Origin: Deltaproteobacteria bacterium
Lineage (GTDB): Bacteria > Desulfobacterota > GWC2-55-46
Assembly (NCBI GenBank): GCA_021825035.1
Contig: JAKAIQ010000101.1
Coordinates: forward strand, 1 to 7,594
Reading direction: 5' to 3'
Length of the DNA: 7,594 nt
The notes beneath the pieces are model-generated. The model worked only from the letters and a program-made list of their open reading frames with translations. It did no database searches and was not told the origin of the DNA. Made by a program: the position numbers and the translations under genes. Below are positions 1-5,881 of this stretch, in pieces. Numbering within the stretch: position 1 is the first letter of the stretch; the number at the start of each line of letters is the position of its first letter.

Positions 1-947
1 TTCGTTACGAAGAGATCGTCTCCGACAAGCTGTACCTTTCCGCCAAGCTTTCCGGATAGAAGCTCCCACCCCTTCCAGTCGTCTTCAGACAACCCGTCTT
101 CCAGCGAGATTATCGGATAGTCTTTTACAAGACCTCCAAGATAATCGACCATTTCATCCGTTGACAATTCCTTGCCTTCGAGAATATAGTCCCCGTTTTT
201 ATATAGTTCGCTTGAAGCACAATCAAGAGCCAGGAAAATATTGCCGCCCGGTTTATACCCGGCGGCTTCTATAGCCTGGATTATAATCTCAATGGCCTCT
301 ATGTTTGAGCCGAGTTGCGGCGCAAAACCGCCCTCGTCTCCTACGGCCGTTAAAAGACCCTTCTTCTTGAGAATTCCCTTCAAGCAATGAAATACCTCTA
401 CGCCAGCCCTCAGCGCTTCGCTGAAGGCCGGAAAGCCGGCCGGGACTACCATGAATTCCTGGATATCGAGGTTGTTGTCCGCATGCATCCCTCCGTTAAT
501 TATGTTCATCATGGGTACGGGGAGGGTCCTCGAGTTGGCGCCTCCGATATACCGGTACAGCGGAAGCATGGCTGACGCGGCGGCGGCTTTTGCGGTGGCA
601 ATCGATACCCCGAGAATGGCGTTGGCTCCAAGCCTGCTTTTATTATCCGTGCCGTCAAGGGCTATCAAGGCACTGTCTACGAGCGCCTGGTCGCAGCCGT
701 CGAGGCCCTTAACCTCTTTGGCTATTTTCTCATTGACGTTCTTTACCGCCTTAAGCACGCCCTTGCCAAGATACCTTTTTTTATCTTTGTCGCGGAGCTC
801 AACGGCCTCGAATTTTCCGGTGGAGGCGCCGGACGGCACGGCGGCCCTGCCTTTGAATCCGCCGTCGAAGGTGACTTCCACCTCTACCGTAGGATTTCCT
901 CTTGAATCCAGAATTTCCCTGGCAATTACATCGAGAATAGTAGTCAT
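1..947 (-). CDS. eno: Enolase (2-phosphoglycerate dehydratase), C-terminus cut by left window edge
   Basis: Enolase interconverts 2-phosphoglycerate and phosphoenolpyruvate in the cytoplasm (glycolysis and gluconeogenesis) and needs Mg2+. The visible part is 315 residues of a protein usually near 430. Seen: N-terminal REILDSRGNPTVEVEV (10-25), the mobile loop SGAST (39-43), GGMHADNN (152-159) with His155, QEFMVVP with Glu164, VGDEGGFAP with Glu205 (the proton-transfer glutamate by alignment to known enolases), LALD with Asp242, SLEDGL with Glu283 and LVGDD with Asp310; the last three are the metal ligands. The catalytic lysine and the LLLKVNQIG-type signature lie outside the window. Two ATG codons sit in tandem, at 950-948 and 947-945. 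I chose 947 because the strong GAGGAGG at 958-952 is 1 nt from the first but 4 nt from the second, and the resulting N-terminus matches family length. It has its own promoter, so it need not depend on the upstream transporter gene. Confidence 0.97.
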   Translation of the reverse strand, partial: MTTILDVIAREILDSRGNPTVEVEVTFDGGFKGRAAVPSGASTGKFEAVELRDKDKKRYLGKGVLKAVKNVNEKIAKEVKGLDGCDQALVDSALIALDGTDNKSRLGANAILGVSIATAKAAAASAMLPLYRYIGGANSRTLPVPMMNIINGGMHADNNLDIQEFMVVPAGFPAFSEALRAGVEVFHCLKGILKKKGLLTAVGDEGGFAPQLGSNIEAIEIIIQAIEAAGYKPGGNIFLALDCASSELYKNGDYILEGKELSTDEMVDYLGGLVKDYPIISLEDGLSEDDWKGWELLSGKLGGKVQLVGDDLFVT

Positions 948-951
948 CATG

Positions 952-958
952 CCTCCTC
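952..958 (-). promoter_or_regulatory. Ribosome binding site of eno
   Basis: GAGGAGG on the minus strand is a near-perfect anti-16S match. Only 1 nt separates it from the first of two tandem ATGs and 4 nt from the second, so it favours initiation at 947. The strength fits a highly expressed glycolytic gene. Confidence 0.75.
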
Positions 959-993
959 AATCCATGGTTTTATGAATAAATACGAAAAATGCA

Positions 994-1021
994 ATTATAC
1001 TTTCAACAGGGAAAAAAGCAA
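994..1021 (-). promoter_or_regulatory. Sigma-70-type promoter for eno
   Basis: On the minus strand, TTGCTT (1021-1016) and a consensus TATAAT (999-994) are separated by 16 nt. Transcription would begin near 987, giving a leader of about 40 nt before the enolase start. The -35 box overlaps the terminator-like hairpin of the upstream transporter gene. Sequence match only. Confidence 0.6.
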
Positions 1022-1032
1022 CTTTTATTGCC
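1012..1032 (-). terminator. Short terminator-like hairpin after the Na/Pi transporter gene
   Basis: Reading the minus strand just after the transporter stop, GCAA (1031-1028), a 6-nt loop and TTGC (1021-1018) form a 4-bp stem that a G-T pair can extend, followed directly by six T (1017-1012). The stem is short and AT-rich, so termination would be weak; some read-through into eno is likely. Confidence 0.35.
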
Positions 1033-1037
1033 GGAAC

Positions 1038-2654
1038 TTAGTCCTTTTTACCTTCAACTATCGGGTAGGCTATATTGGTTATCAACGAGTTGACCCTTTT
1101 CAAATTCGCCAGTACATCGAGGTGTATGGAGCTCGTGTCTATAGATTCCTTCAGGCCTTTGTGAAGCCTGTTTATATGCGCCTGCCTTAGCTCACGTTCC
1201 ATCTCGGATATTTTCATCTTGTGGTTGATAAGCTTCTGCGCAAGGTCGCGGTTATTCCCGGCGAACGCGGCTATTCCAAGTTCAAGGTTCTCCACGATCT
1301 TTTGATGGAGCGTATGTATCTCATTCATGCCATCTTTCGAGAAGGCGAGTCCGCCTTTTATCTTTTTCCTCGCCAGGTCCATGAGATTTTTGTCTATCAC
1401 GTCTCCGATATTTTCCATGCTGTCTGAAAATAACAATATCTCGAGCTCCAGCTTTGCCTGATCTTCTGAAAGGCTTTCGCGCACAAGTTTGGTAAGATAC
1501 AGCTTGATCTCCCTGTCGAGAAGGTCTACGTCATCATCTCTATCTTCAAGTTTCTCGAGAAGCGCCATATCGTTCTTTTCAAAGACATCAATGGATTTTT
1601 CCAGCATCTCCTGAATGATATCGGCTATCCTCAGAGACTCCCTTGAGGCCTGGACAAGTGCAAGCGGCGGAGATGAAAGGACGATCGGGTCGAGGTATTT
1701 CGGGCCGAATTTTTCGGTTCCCTCCTTTTCCGGCAGTATGAACGTAACGAGCCTTGTGAACGGACCTATGAAAGGTAGAAATGTGACGGTTATCGCGATA
1801 TTGAAAAGCGTATGGGCGTTTGCAATCTGGCGCGCAAGGTCTGATGACGAATGCCCGACGAAGCGCGTGAATATCCCCAAAAAGGGGAGGACTATAATTA
1901 CTCCCATTATCTTGAAAAGAATATGCGAAACGGCTACCCTCTTGGCATCGACCGAAGCCCCCATGCTCGATATTATTGCGCTAAGGCAGGTGCCTATGTT
2001 GGCCCCGAGTACTATCGGCATTGCCGCGTCGAGCGTAATAAGCCCTGAGTGCGCCGCGCTTATGGCCAGCCCCAGGGCCGCGGCGCTGCTTTGAAGGAGC
2101 GCGGTGACGGCCGTCGAGATGATTATCCCGGTGAGGGGATCACGGCTCAATCCCAACAGTGAGTCCCTCAGTGCTAAATTCTGAGCCACAGGCGTGAATG
2201 TATCGATGATGATCTTGAGAGCGAAGAATATGAAGCCGAAACCGAGAATGGCCTGACCTATTCCCTTGCTCGCGCTTCTTTTCCCGACGAATGTCACGAG
2301 AACGCCAAGGCCTATGACGGCAATGGCATAATCATAAACCCGGAAGGTTATCATCTGGACGGTCAATGTAGTGCCTATGTCGGCGCCGAGTATGATGCCC
2401 ATGGTCTCCCTCAACCCGAGGAGGCCGGAGCCGACGAATCCGACGAGCATGACCGTCGTCGCGCTCGAGCTCTGAATAAGAGCCGTTATGGCAGCCCCGA
2501 CGCTTACGCCTTTTATCCTGTTATTGGTCGCCGCAAGCAGAAAGCTCCTCAGTCTTGCGCCGGACGCTTTCTGAAGGCCGTCGCCCGCGAGCCTCATCCC
2601 GTACAGGATTAGCATTATGCCGCCGAAAAAGCTTAATAGGGAAAAAGTGTTCAT
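1038..2654 (-). CDS. Na+/phosphate cotransporter family protein with C-terminal PhoU-like domain
   Basis: A 538-residue inner-membrane protein of the Na/Pi cotransporter family (PF02690, NptA/YjbB type), expected to move phosphate with sodium; some bacterial members act in export or have unknown substrates. Two inverted-repeat halves are visible. The first has ALIQSSSATT (58-67) and GADIGTT (90-96). The second has ALLQSSAAA (185-193) and GANIGTC (217-223). The QSS motifs are the family's substrate-site signature. Hydrophobic segments run to about residue 306. From about 335 to 530 the chain is charged and helical with two heptad-rich stretches, as in the PhoU-like tail of this family, which is thought to regulate transport. 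Length is close to E. coli YjbB (about 540). The ATG at 2654 is the only usual start after an in-frame TAA at 2696-2694, but no clear Shine-Dalgarno precedes it. No pst or pho genes are adjacent, so the substrate is inferred from family only. Confidence 0.92.
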   Translation of the reverse strand: MNTFSLLSFFGGIMLILYGMRLAGDGLQKASGARLRSFLLAATNNRIKGVSVGAAITALIQSSSATTVMLVGFVGSGLLGLRETMGIILGADIGTTLTVQMITFRVYDYAIAVIGLGVLVTFVGKRSASKGIGQAILGFGFIFFALKIIIDTFTPVAQNLALRDSLLGLSRDPLTGIIISTAVTALLQSSAAALGLAISAAHSGLITLDAAMPIVLGANIGTCLSAIISSMGASVDAKRVAVSHILFKIMGVIIVLPFLGIFTRFVGHSSSDLARQIANAHTLFNIAITVTFLPFIGPFTRLVTFILPEKEGTEKFGPKYLDPIVLSSPPLALVQASRESLRIADIIQEMLEKSIDVFEKNDMALLEKLEDRDDDVDLLDREIKLYLTKLVRESLSEDQAKLELEILLFSDSMENIGDVIDKNLMDLARKKIKGGLAFSKDGMNEIHTLHQKIVENLELGIAAFAGNNRDLAQKLINHKMKISEMERELRQAHINRLHKGLKESIDTSSIHLDVLANLKRVNSLITNIAYPIVEGKKD

Positions 2655-2728
2655 GTCGGGCAGTTCGATTCGCCGTGTCGGACGTAAAGGATTTTAAAAA
2701 AGAAATACATGAATATTTGACCTATCAT

Positions 2729-2755
2729 ATTATACTTTACCATTGCATTCTTCAA
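2729..2755 (-). promoter_or_regulatory. Sigma-70-type promoter for the Na/Pi transporter gene
   Basis: On the minus strand, a consensus TATAAT lies at 2734-2729 with TTGAAG at 2755-2750, spaced by 15 nt (shifting the -35 box by one or two bases gives 16-17). Transcription would start near 2722, leaving about 68 nt of leader. Sequence match only. Confidence 0.5.
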
Positions 2756-2815
2756 GGGATTTGAAGGCTATCAGAGCGGTTCGACTTCCGCAAACGCCAT
2801 GGCGCGATACGGAGC

Positions 2816-2843
2816 TTGCAAATCCTGAAGTTACATGTATACT
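2816..2843 (+). promoter_or_regulatory. Candidate sigma-70-type promoter toward the LolA-like gene
   Basis: TTGCAA (2816-2821) and TATACT (2838-2843) are 16 nt apart on the plus strand. Transcription would start near 2850, giving a long leader of about 220 nt before the LolA-like start. The -10 box lies inside the CTGAAGT/ACTTCAG inverted repeat, a natural place for a repressor to bind. Sequence match only. Confidence 0.35.
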
Positions 2844-2847
2844 TCAG
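2825..2847. repeat. Inverted repeat, 7-bp arms, 9-nt spacer
   Basis: CTGAAGT (2825-2831) and ACTTCAG (2841-2847) are perfect inverted copies flanking a 9-nt spacer that contains TACATGTA. It overlaps the -10 box of the candidate rightward promoter, so it could be an operator; equally it could be the stem of a dispersed palindromic element. Confidence 0.6.
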
Positions 2848-2861
2848 TTGATATAAATGGC

Positions 2862-2873
2862 CAGGCCGGCCTG
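2862..2873. repeat. 12-bp perfect palindrome
   Basis: CAGGCCGGCCTG reads identically on both strands. It lies in the predicted leader of the LolA-like gene. It has no T-run after it and is not a terminator. With no central loop it would form a DNA-binding dyad more readily than an RNA hairpin. Confidence 0.5.
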
Positions 2874-2910
2874 ACAGGCGCCAGGGCTTATTTGCAGCCG
2901 GGTGAAAAAT

Positions 2911-3036
2911 ATGATTTCATTTAATGGATCTCCCCGCGGCACGCCGCGAGACATCGATACCTCTATAAGTAAATCGCGCCGCAAGCAACGGGAATTAATC
3001 TTGAAAAGATTAAAACTTAACGCCTTTCATGGCTGA
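2911..3036 (+). CDS. Small basic ORF of 41 codons, doubtful
   Basis: ATG at 2911 follows GGGTGA (2900-2905) by 5 nt, a fair Shine-Dalgarno. The frame runs 41 codons to a TGA at 3034-3036, 32 bp before the LolA-like start. The product would be strongly basic in its second half (SKSRRKQRELILKRLKLN) with no membrane segment. I recognise no family. Against it: the frame contains two dyads (2935-2948 and 2995-3013), it is short enough to be chance, and no homologue is known to me. If real it could act as a leader peptide; more likely it is not a gene. Confidence 0.2.
   Translation: MISFNGSPRGTPRDIDTSISKSRRKQRELILKRLKLNAFHG
2935..2948 (+). repeat. GC-rich hairpin CGCGGC/GCCGCG
   Basis: CGCGGC (2935-2940) and GCCGCG (2943-2948) are perfect inverted copies around AC; as RNA this folds as a 5-bp GC stem with a CACG loop. 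It is not followed by a T-run, so it is not a terminator. It lies within the predicted leader of the LolA-like gene. Confidence 0.5.
2995..3013. repeat. Perfect 8-bp inverted repeat upstream of the LolA-like gene
   Basis: TTAATCTT (2995-3002), a GAA spacer and AAGATTAA (3006-3013) form a perfect 19-bp dyad, ending 55 bp before the LolA-like start codon. The size and symmetry suit the binding site of a dimeric regulator; as RNA it would be a weak AT-rich hairpin upstream of the ribosome binding site. Confidence 0.6.
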
Positions 3037-3068
3037 GGATTTTAGCGTAAAGTAAGGAGTAGTCGCGG

Positions 3069-3695
3069 ATGCTCGTCGGGATCTGTTTGCTATCCATGAC
3101 CTTTGCTGCAACCAACCCGATAGCCGACGCCGTGAATAATTATAGAAATGATGTTAATACATATTCCGTCACACTTCGTTCTAAAAGCCGGCATGCCACG
3201 GAAATAATCAAATATTATTATAAAAAACCCGGATTCGTCAGGATGGAGTTTGTAGAGCCTCATAATGGGGCTCTTCTTGTTTATGACCCGATGAAGAAGG
3301 TTGTGAGACTGCGTCCTTTCAATTTCTTGAAATCGTTTGTGTTGAATCTTGCCCCTGACGACTCCCTTGTAAGAAGCGCGAGCGGGCATACTGTTGCCGA
3401 ATCCGACATAGGTGCGCTTTTAAAAAGGGTGGAAGAGCTTCAGAAAAATGGCGATACCGAACTGCTCGGCGACGAGGAAGTTGGAGGAAGGAGGGCTTTG
3501 CTTGTAGCCGTGGAAGGTGTGGATGATAAGACAGTGGGAGGAACGCATAAATATTTGCTCTGGCTTGAAAAAGACTCTCTCATGCCTTTACGAGTAAAGG
3601 CCTTTAATGTCGGCGGAGCGTTGTCTGAAGATGTTTTGATGGACGACCTTAAGATAAATCCCGCGTTACCGAGTCATTTTTTTGAAATTGAATGA
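3069..3695 (+). CDS. LolA-like / DUF1571-like exported protein (outer-membrane lipoprotein-sorting family)
   Basis: A 208-residue protein with the LolA/LolB-like fold pattern (COG2834 type). Members bind acyl chains in a half-barrel in the periplasm; LolA itself carries lipoproteins from the inner to the outer membrane. Seen: a short hydrophobic leader (residues 2-13) with a possible cleavage near TFA|A, the typical strand YYKKPGFVRMEF (50-61), ALLVYDP (68-74), VRLRPFNFL (79-87), and a C-terminal YLLWLEKDSLMPLRV (162-176) ending in the usual PSHFFEI. The start is fixed: AAGGAG at 3054-3059 is 9 nt from the ATG, and an in-frame TAG sits two codons upstream. Oddly, no lysine or arginine precedes the hydrophobic stretch, unlike ordinary signal peptides. 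No LolCDE or LolB gene is near, so I would not call it true LolA; a related lipid- or lipoprotein-binding role is an inference. It precedes sthA by 42 bp and may be cotranscribed with it. Confidence 0.8.
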   Translation: MLVGICLLSMTFAATNPIADAVNNYRNDVNTYSVTLRSKSRHATEIIKYYYKKPGFVRMEFVEPHNGALLVYDPMKKVVRLRPFNFLKSFVLNLAPDDSLVRSASGHTVAESDIGALLKRVEELQKNGDTELLGDEEVGGRRALLVAVEGVDDKTVGGTHKYLLWLEKDSLMPLRVKAFNVGGALSEDVLMDDLKINPALPSHFFEIE

Positions 3696-3716
3696 AAAGT
3701 TTCACAATAATATTAT
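3688..3716 (+). promoter_or_regulatory. Candidate sigma-70-type promoter for sthA
   Basis: TTGAAT (3688-3693) overlaps the end of the LolA-like gene and is 17 nt from TATTAT (3711-3716). Transcription would start near 3723, leaving about 15 nt before the sthA ATG. The surrounding AT-rich stretch is normal for a promoter but also raises the chance of a fortuitous match. Confidence 0.4.
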
Positions 3717-3737
3717 AAATTTTACTGTGAGGACTCA

Positions 3738-5123
3738 ATGCGTTACTTCGACGTTCTTGTTATAGGTTCCGGCCCGGGAGGGCAGAAGGCAGCCATTCAG
3801 GCTGCAAAACTCGGCAAAAAGGTTGCGATAATAGAGCGAAACCAGTACATAGGAGGAGCCGGCCTCCACTCCGGGACGCTTCCAAGCAAGACATTGAGGG
3901 AGACGGCGCTTTTTCTCGCAGGATTCAAACAAAGGGCTATCTTCGGTTTTCAATTTACGCTCGGAAGAGACATTACCCTGAGTGAACTCATGCACAGGAA
4001 ATCCGAGGTCATACGGAAACAGATGGAGCTCATTATTGATCAATTCAGCAGGAACAACGTCGAGATAATATACGGAGAGGCCTCATTCATAGACAATAAA
4101 ACCCTCCTTGTAAAAGGGGCTGAAGGAGGCGAGGAGCTTTGTTCCGACATAATAGTCATAGCCTGCGGGTCGAGGCCGGCAAGACCTCAGGATGTGCCCT
4201 TCGATAAAGATCATATCTACGACAGCGATTCCATTCTCGGGCTTGACAAATTGCCGGACACACTGACGATAATAGGCGCAGGGGTGATTGGCTGTGAATA
4301 TGCGTGTATTTTCGCCGCTCTCGGCATAAAGATAACTCTTGTCGACAGAAAGCCAAGGCTTCTTTCTTTCGCGGATGCGGAGATCACGGAAAGTCTCATG
4401 TACCTAATGAGGCAATCCGGGATAACTTTCAGGCTGAACGAGGAGGTGGTAAACATCCGGGTAGAAAGGCCTGACAGGGTAATAACCCGGCTTAAAAGCG
4501 GCAAGGTGGCGGTATCTGAAAAGCTCCTTTACACCATGGGAAGGGTGGGTAATACCGACAGGCTGAATCTCGAGGCCGTCAAGATAAAACCAAACGAGCG
4601 GGGTCTTCTTACCGTAAATGAAAGTTTCCAGACCACGGCGGAGACAATATATGCCATAGGGGACGTCATAGGATTCCCTTCTCTCGCCTCCGCATCGATG
4701 GAGCAGGGGCGAAGAGCCATCTGCAACGCCTTTCAAAAAGAGGGGCTTACCTGCGAGTTTACCGGACACCTGCCCTTCGGCATATACACCATCCCGGAGG
4801 TCTCGATGGTGGGGGAGAACGAAGAGGGCCTGACGGGCAAGGGTGTTGCCTATGAGGTCGGGTGCGCGTACTTCAAGGAAGTGGCGAGGGGGCAGATTAT
4901 AGGAGACGTGAGCGGCATGGTTAAGCTCATCTTTGACAGGAGTTCAAGGAGGCTCTTGGGGGTGCATATCGTTGGAGAAAGGGCATCCGAGCTGATTCAT
5001 ATCGGACAGGCGATACTGAATTACGGCGGAACGGTAGATTACTTCAAAGACGCTGTCTTCAATTATCCGACATTGAGCGACGCTTATAAGGAAGCGGCAT
5101 TGAACGGGTTGAATAAATTGTAG
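3738..5123 (+). CDS. sthA: Soluble pyridine nucleotide transhydrogenase (Si-specific NAD(P)+ transhydrogenase)
   Basis: A cytoplasmic FAD flavoprotein that exchanges reducing equivalents between NADPH and NAD+, usually draining excess NADPH. It has 461 residues, against about 466 in E. coli SthA. Seen in order: FAD Rossmann motif GSGPGG (10-15), flavin-proximal GGAGLHSGTLPSK (39-51), IACGSRP (141-147), IYDSDSI (160-166), the NAD(P) Rossmann motif GAGVIGCEYA (180-189), the second FAD motif YAIGDVIGFPSLASA (305-319), and C-terminal FNYPTLSDAYKEAALNGLN (441-459). The last has Asn where glutathione reductase and lipoamide dehydrogenase have the catalytic His, as expected of SthA. Oddity: E. coli SthA keeps one of the two redox cysteines (GGGCTHWGT), but here both are gone (Gly42 and Thr47). 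Disulfide-reductase activity is therefore excluded, while hydride transfer through FAD remains plausible. GAGGA at 3729-3733 lies 4 nt before the ATG. Confidence 0.92.
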   Translation: MRYFDVLVIGSGPGGQKAAIQAAKLGKKVAIIERNQYIGGAGLHSGTLPSKTLRETALFLAGFKQRAIFGFQFTLGRDITLSELMHRKSEVIRKQMELIIDQFSRNNVEIIYGEASFIDNKTLLVKGAEGGEELCSDIIVIACGSRPARPQDVPFDKDHIYDSDSILGLDKLPDTLTIIGAGVIGCEYACIFAALGIKITLVDRKPRLLSFADAEITESLMYLMRQSGITFRLNEEVVNIRVERPDRVITRLKSGKVAVSEKLLYTMGRVGNTDRLNLEAVKIKPNERGLLTVNESFQTTAETIYAIGDVIGFPSLASASMEQGRRAICNAFQKEGLTCEFTGHLPFGIYTIPEVSMVGENEEGLTGKGVAYEVGCAYFKEVARGQIIGDVSGMVKLIFDRSSRRLLGVHIVGERASELIHIGQAILNYGGTVDYFKDAVFNYPTLSDAYKEAALNGLNKL

Positions 5124-5131
5124 ACAGCCGA

Positions 5132-5159
5132 TTGACGGCAATAGATTTCCTGGCATACT
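5132..5159 (+). promoter_or_regulatory. Candidate extended -10 promoter for the alpha/beta hydrolase gene
   Basis: TTGACG (5132-5137) is 16 nt from CATACT (5154-5159), which is preceded by TGG (5151-5153), an extended -10 element. Transcription would start near 5166, about 53 nt before the chosen ATG. The 95 bp gap after sthA also has a GCCG/CGGC hairpin (5127-5139) without a T-run, too weak to call a terminator. Confidence 0.45.
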
Positions 5160-5218
5160 TGTGACTTGCAGCCAACGCCATACGCCTTCTTCCTGCTTTT
5201 AGATTGACGCGGGTCGTT

Positions 5219-5881
5219 ATGACGCCTAAAAATACAAAAAGAGAAGTCGATGAGCAGGTCGTACGCATAGAGCTTGACAAGGTGACGCTCGAAGGCTCGC
5301 TGGCGATGCCGGCCGGCGCTTCCGGTTTGGTGCTTTTCGCCCATGGAAGCGGCAGCAGCCGACTGAGCCCCCGAAACAATTTCGTTGCAGGAGAACTTCG
5401 CAAAGCAGGCCTTGCCACGCTGCTGATGGACCTCCTGACAAGGTCGGAAGACACGAGTTATGAAACGCGTTTTGACATAAATCTGCTTGCCGAACGGCTT
5501 GAGGCGGCAACGGATTGGCTGAGCGGGAGAATAGACGCGAAGGCCGCCAGGATAGGCTATTTCGGCGCAAGCACAGGGGCGGCGGCGGCTATACAGGCGG
5601 CCGTCTCCATGGGGCCGGTCATCGGGGCCGTGGTCTCCAGAGGGGGAAGACCCGATCTGGCCGAGCCTTATCTCGAAAGGCTCACTGCTCCGACCTTGCT
5701 TATAGTCGGCGGCAGGGATGATGTTGTAATAGAACTTAACCGCAAGGCCTACGGCATGCTTAAGTCGAAAAAGGAGATGGTCATAGTCCCTGGAGCTACT
5801 CATCTCTTTGAAGAACCGGGGGCCCTTGAAGAAGTGGCGCTCCTTGCCGCCGACTGGTTTAGAAAATATCTGCATCCGTAA
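5219..5881 (+). CDS. Alpha/beta hydrolase, dienelactone hydrolase-like family
   Basis: A soluble hydrolase of 220 residues with the alpha/beta hydrolase fold. Seen: LVLFAHGSGSS (37-47), where HGSGSS should form the oxyanion region; SPRN (50-53); the nucleophile elbow GASTG (116-120) with Ser118; VGGRDDVV (163-170) carrying the acid Asp167 or Asp168; and PGATHLFEEPG (191-201) with the catalytic His195. The triad is complete. The SSRLSPRN and THLFEEPG pattern is typical of a conserved subgroup of small DLH-like proteins whose substrate is unknown; the name does not imply chloroaromatic degradation. Start is uncertain: no good Shine-Dalgarno precedes either the ATG at 5219 or the in-frame TTG at 5204. 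I prefer ATG because it matches the usual short N-terminus. It lies 95 bp after sthA with its own candidate promoter, and converges on glgB with 30 bp between the stop codons. Confidence 0.85.
   Translation: MTPKNTKREVDEQVVRIELDKVTLEGSLAMPAGASGLVLFAHGSGSSRLSPRNNFVAGELRKAGLATLLMDLLTRSEDTSYETRFDINLLAERLEAATDWLSGRIDAKAARIGYFGASTGAAAAIQAAVSMGPVIGAVVSRGGRPDLAEPYLERLTAPTLLIVGGRDDVVIELNRKAYGMLKSKKEMVIVPGATHLFEEPGALEEVALLAADWFRKYLHP

Larger units (their letters stand above)
2655..3068. other. Divergent intergenic region with several inverted repeats
   Basis: This 414 bp gap separates the leftward transporter gene from the rightward LolA-like gene. The left part holds the transporter promoter. From about 2765 on it is dense in dyads: GCGG/CCGC around an 8-nt TTCGACTT loop (2776-2791), CTGAAGT/ACTTCAG (2825-2847), CAGGCCGGCCTG (2862-2873), CGCGGC/GCCGCG (2935-2948) and TTAATCTT/AAGATTAA (2995-3013). 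One plus-strand frame is open without a start codon from 2765 to a TGA at 2849-2851, ending in ILKLHVYFS. A 41-codon ORF lies at 2911-3036. I recognise no tRNA, known riboswitch or conserved protein here. It may be a leader RNA, a dispersed repeat or gene debris. Confidence 0.6.

Noticed and set aside
451..975. 174-codon plus-strand ORF opposite enolase
   Set aside because: It is antisense to a clear, conserved enolase reading frame; its Ser/Ala/Pro-rich translation is typical of a mirror frame.
2720..2736. Plus-strand promoter from TTGACC and TATACT near 2718-2736
   Set aside because: Spacing between the boxes is only about 8 nt; the same bases make a better minus-strand promoter.
2776..2791. 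T-arm-like sequence GCGG-TTCGACTT-CCGC suggesting a tRNA or attachment-site remnant
   Set aside because: The loop is 8 nt, not 7, the stem only 4 bp, and no acceptor, D or anticodon arms can be found around it.
2911..3068. Idea that the small basic ORF is the true N-terminus of the LolA-like gene, broken by a frameshift
   Set aside because: Stops occur in every frame between 3034 and 3062, so more than one indel would be needed, and the LolA-like gene has its own ribosome binding site.
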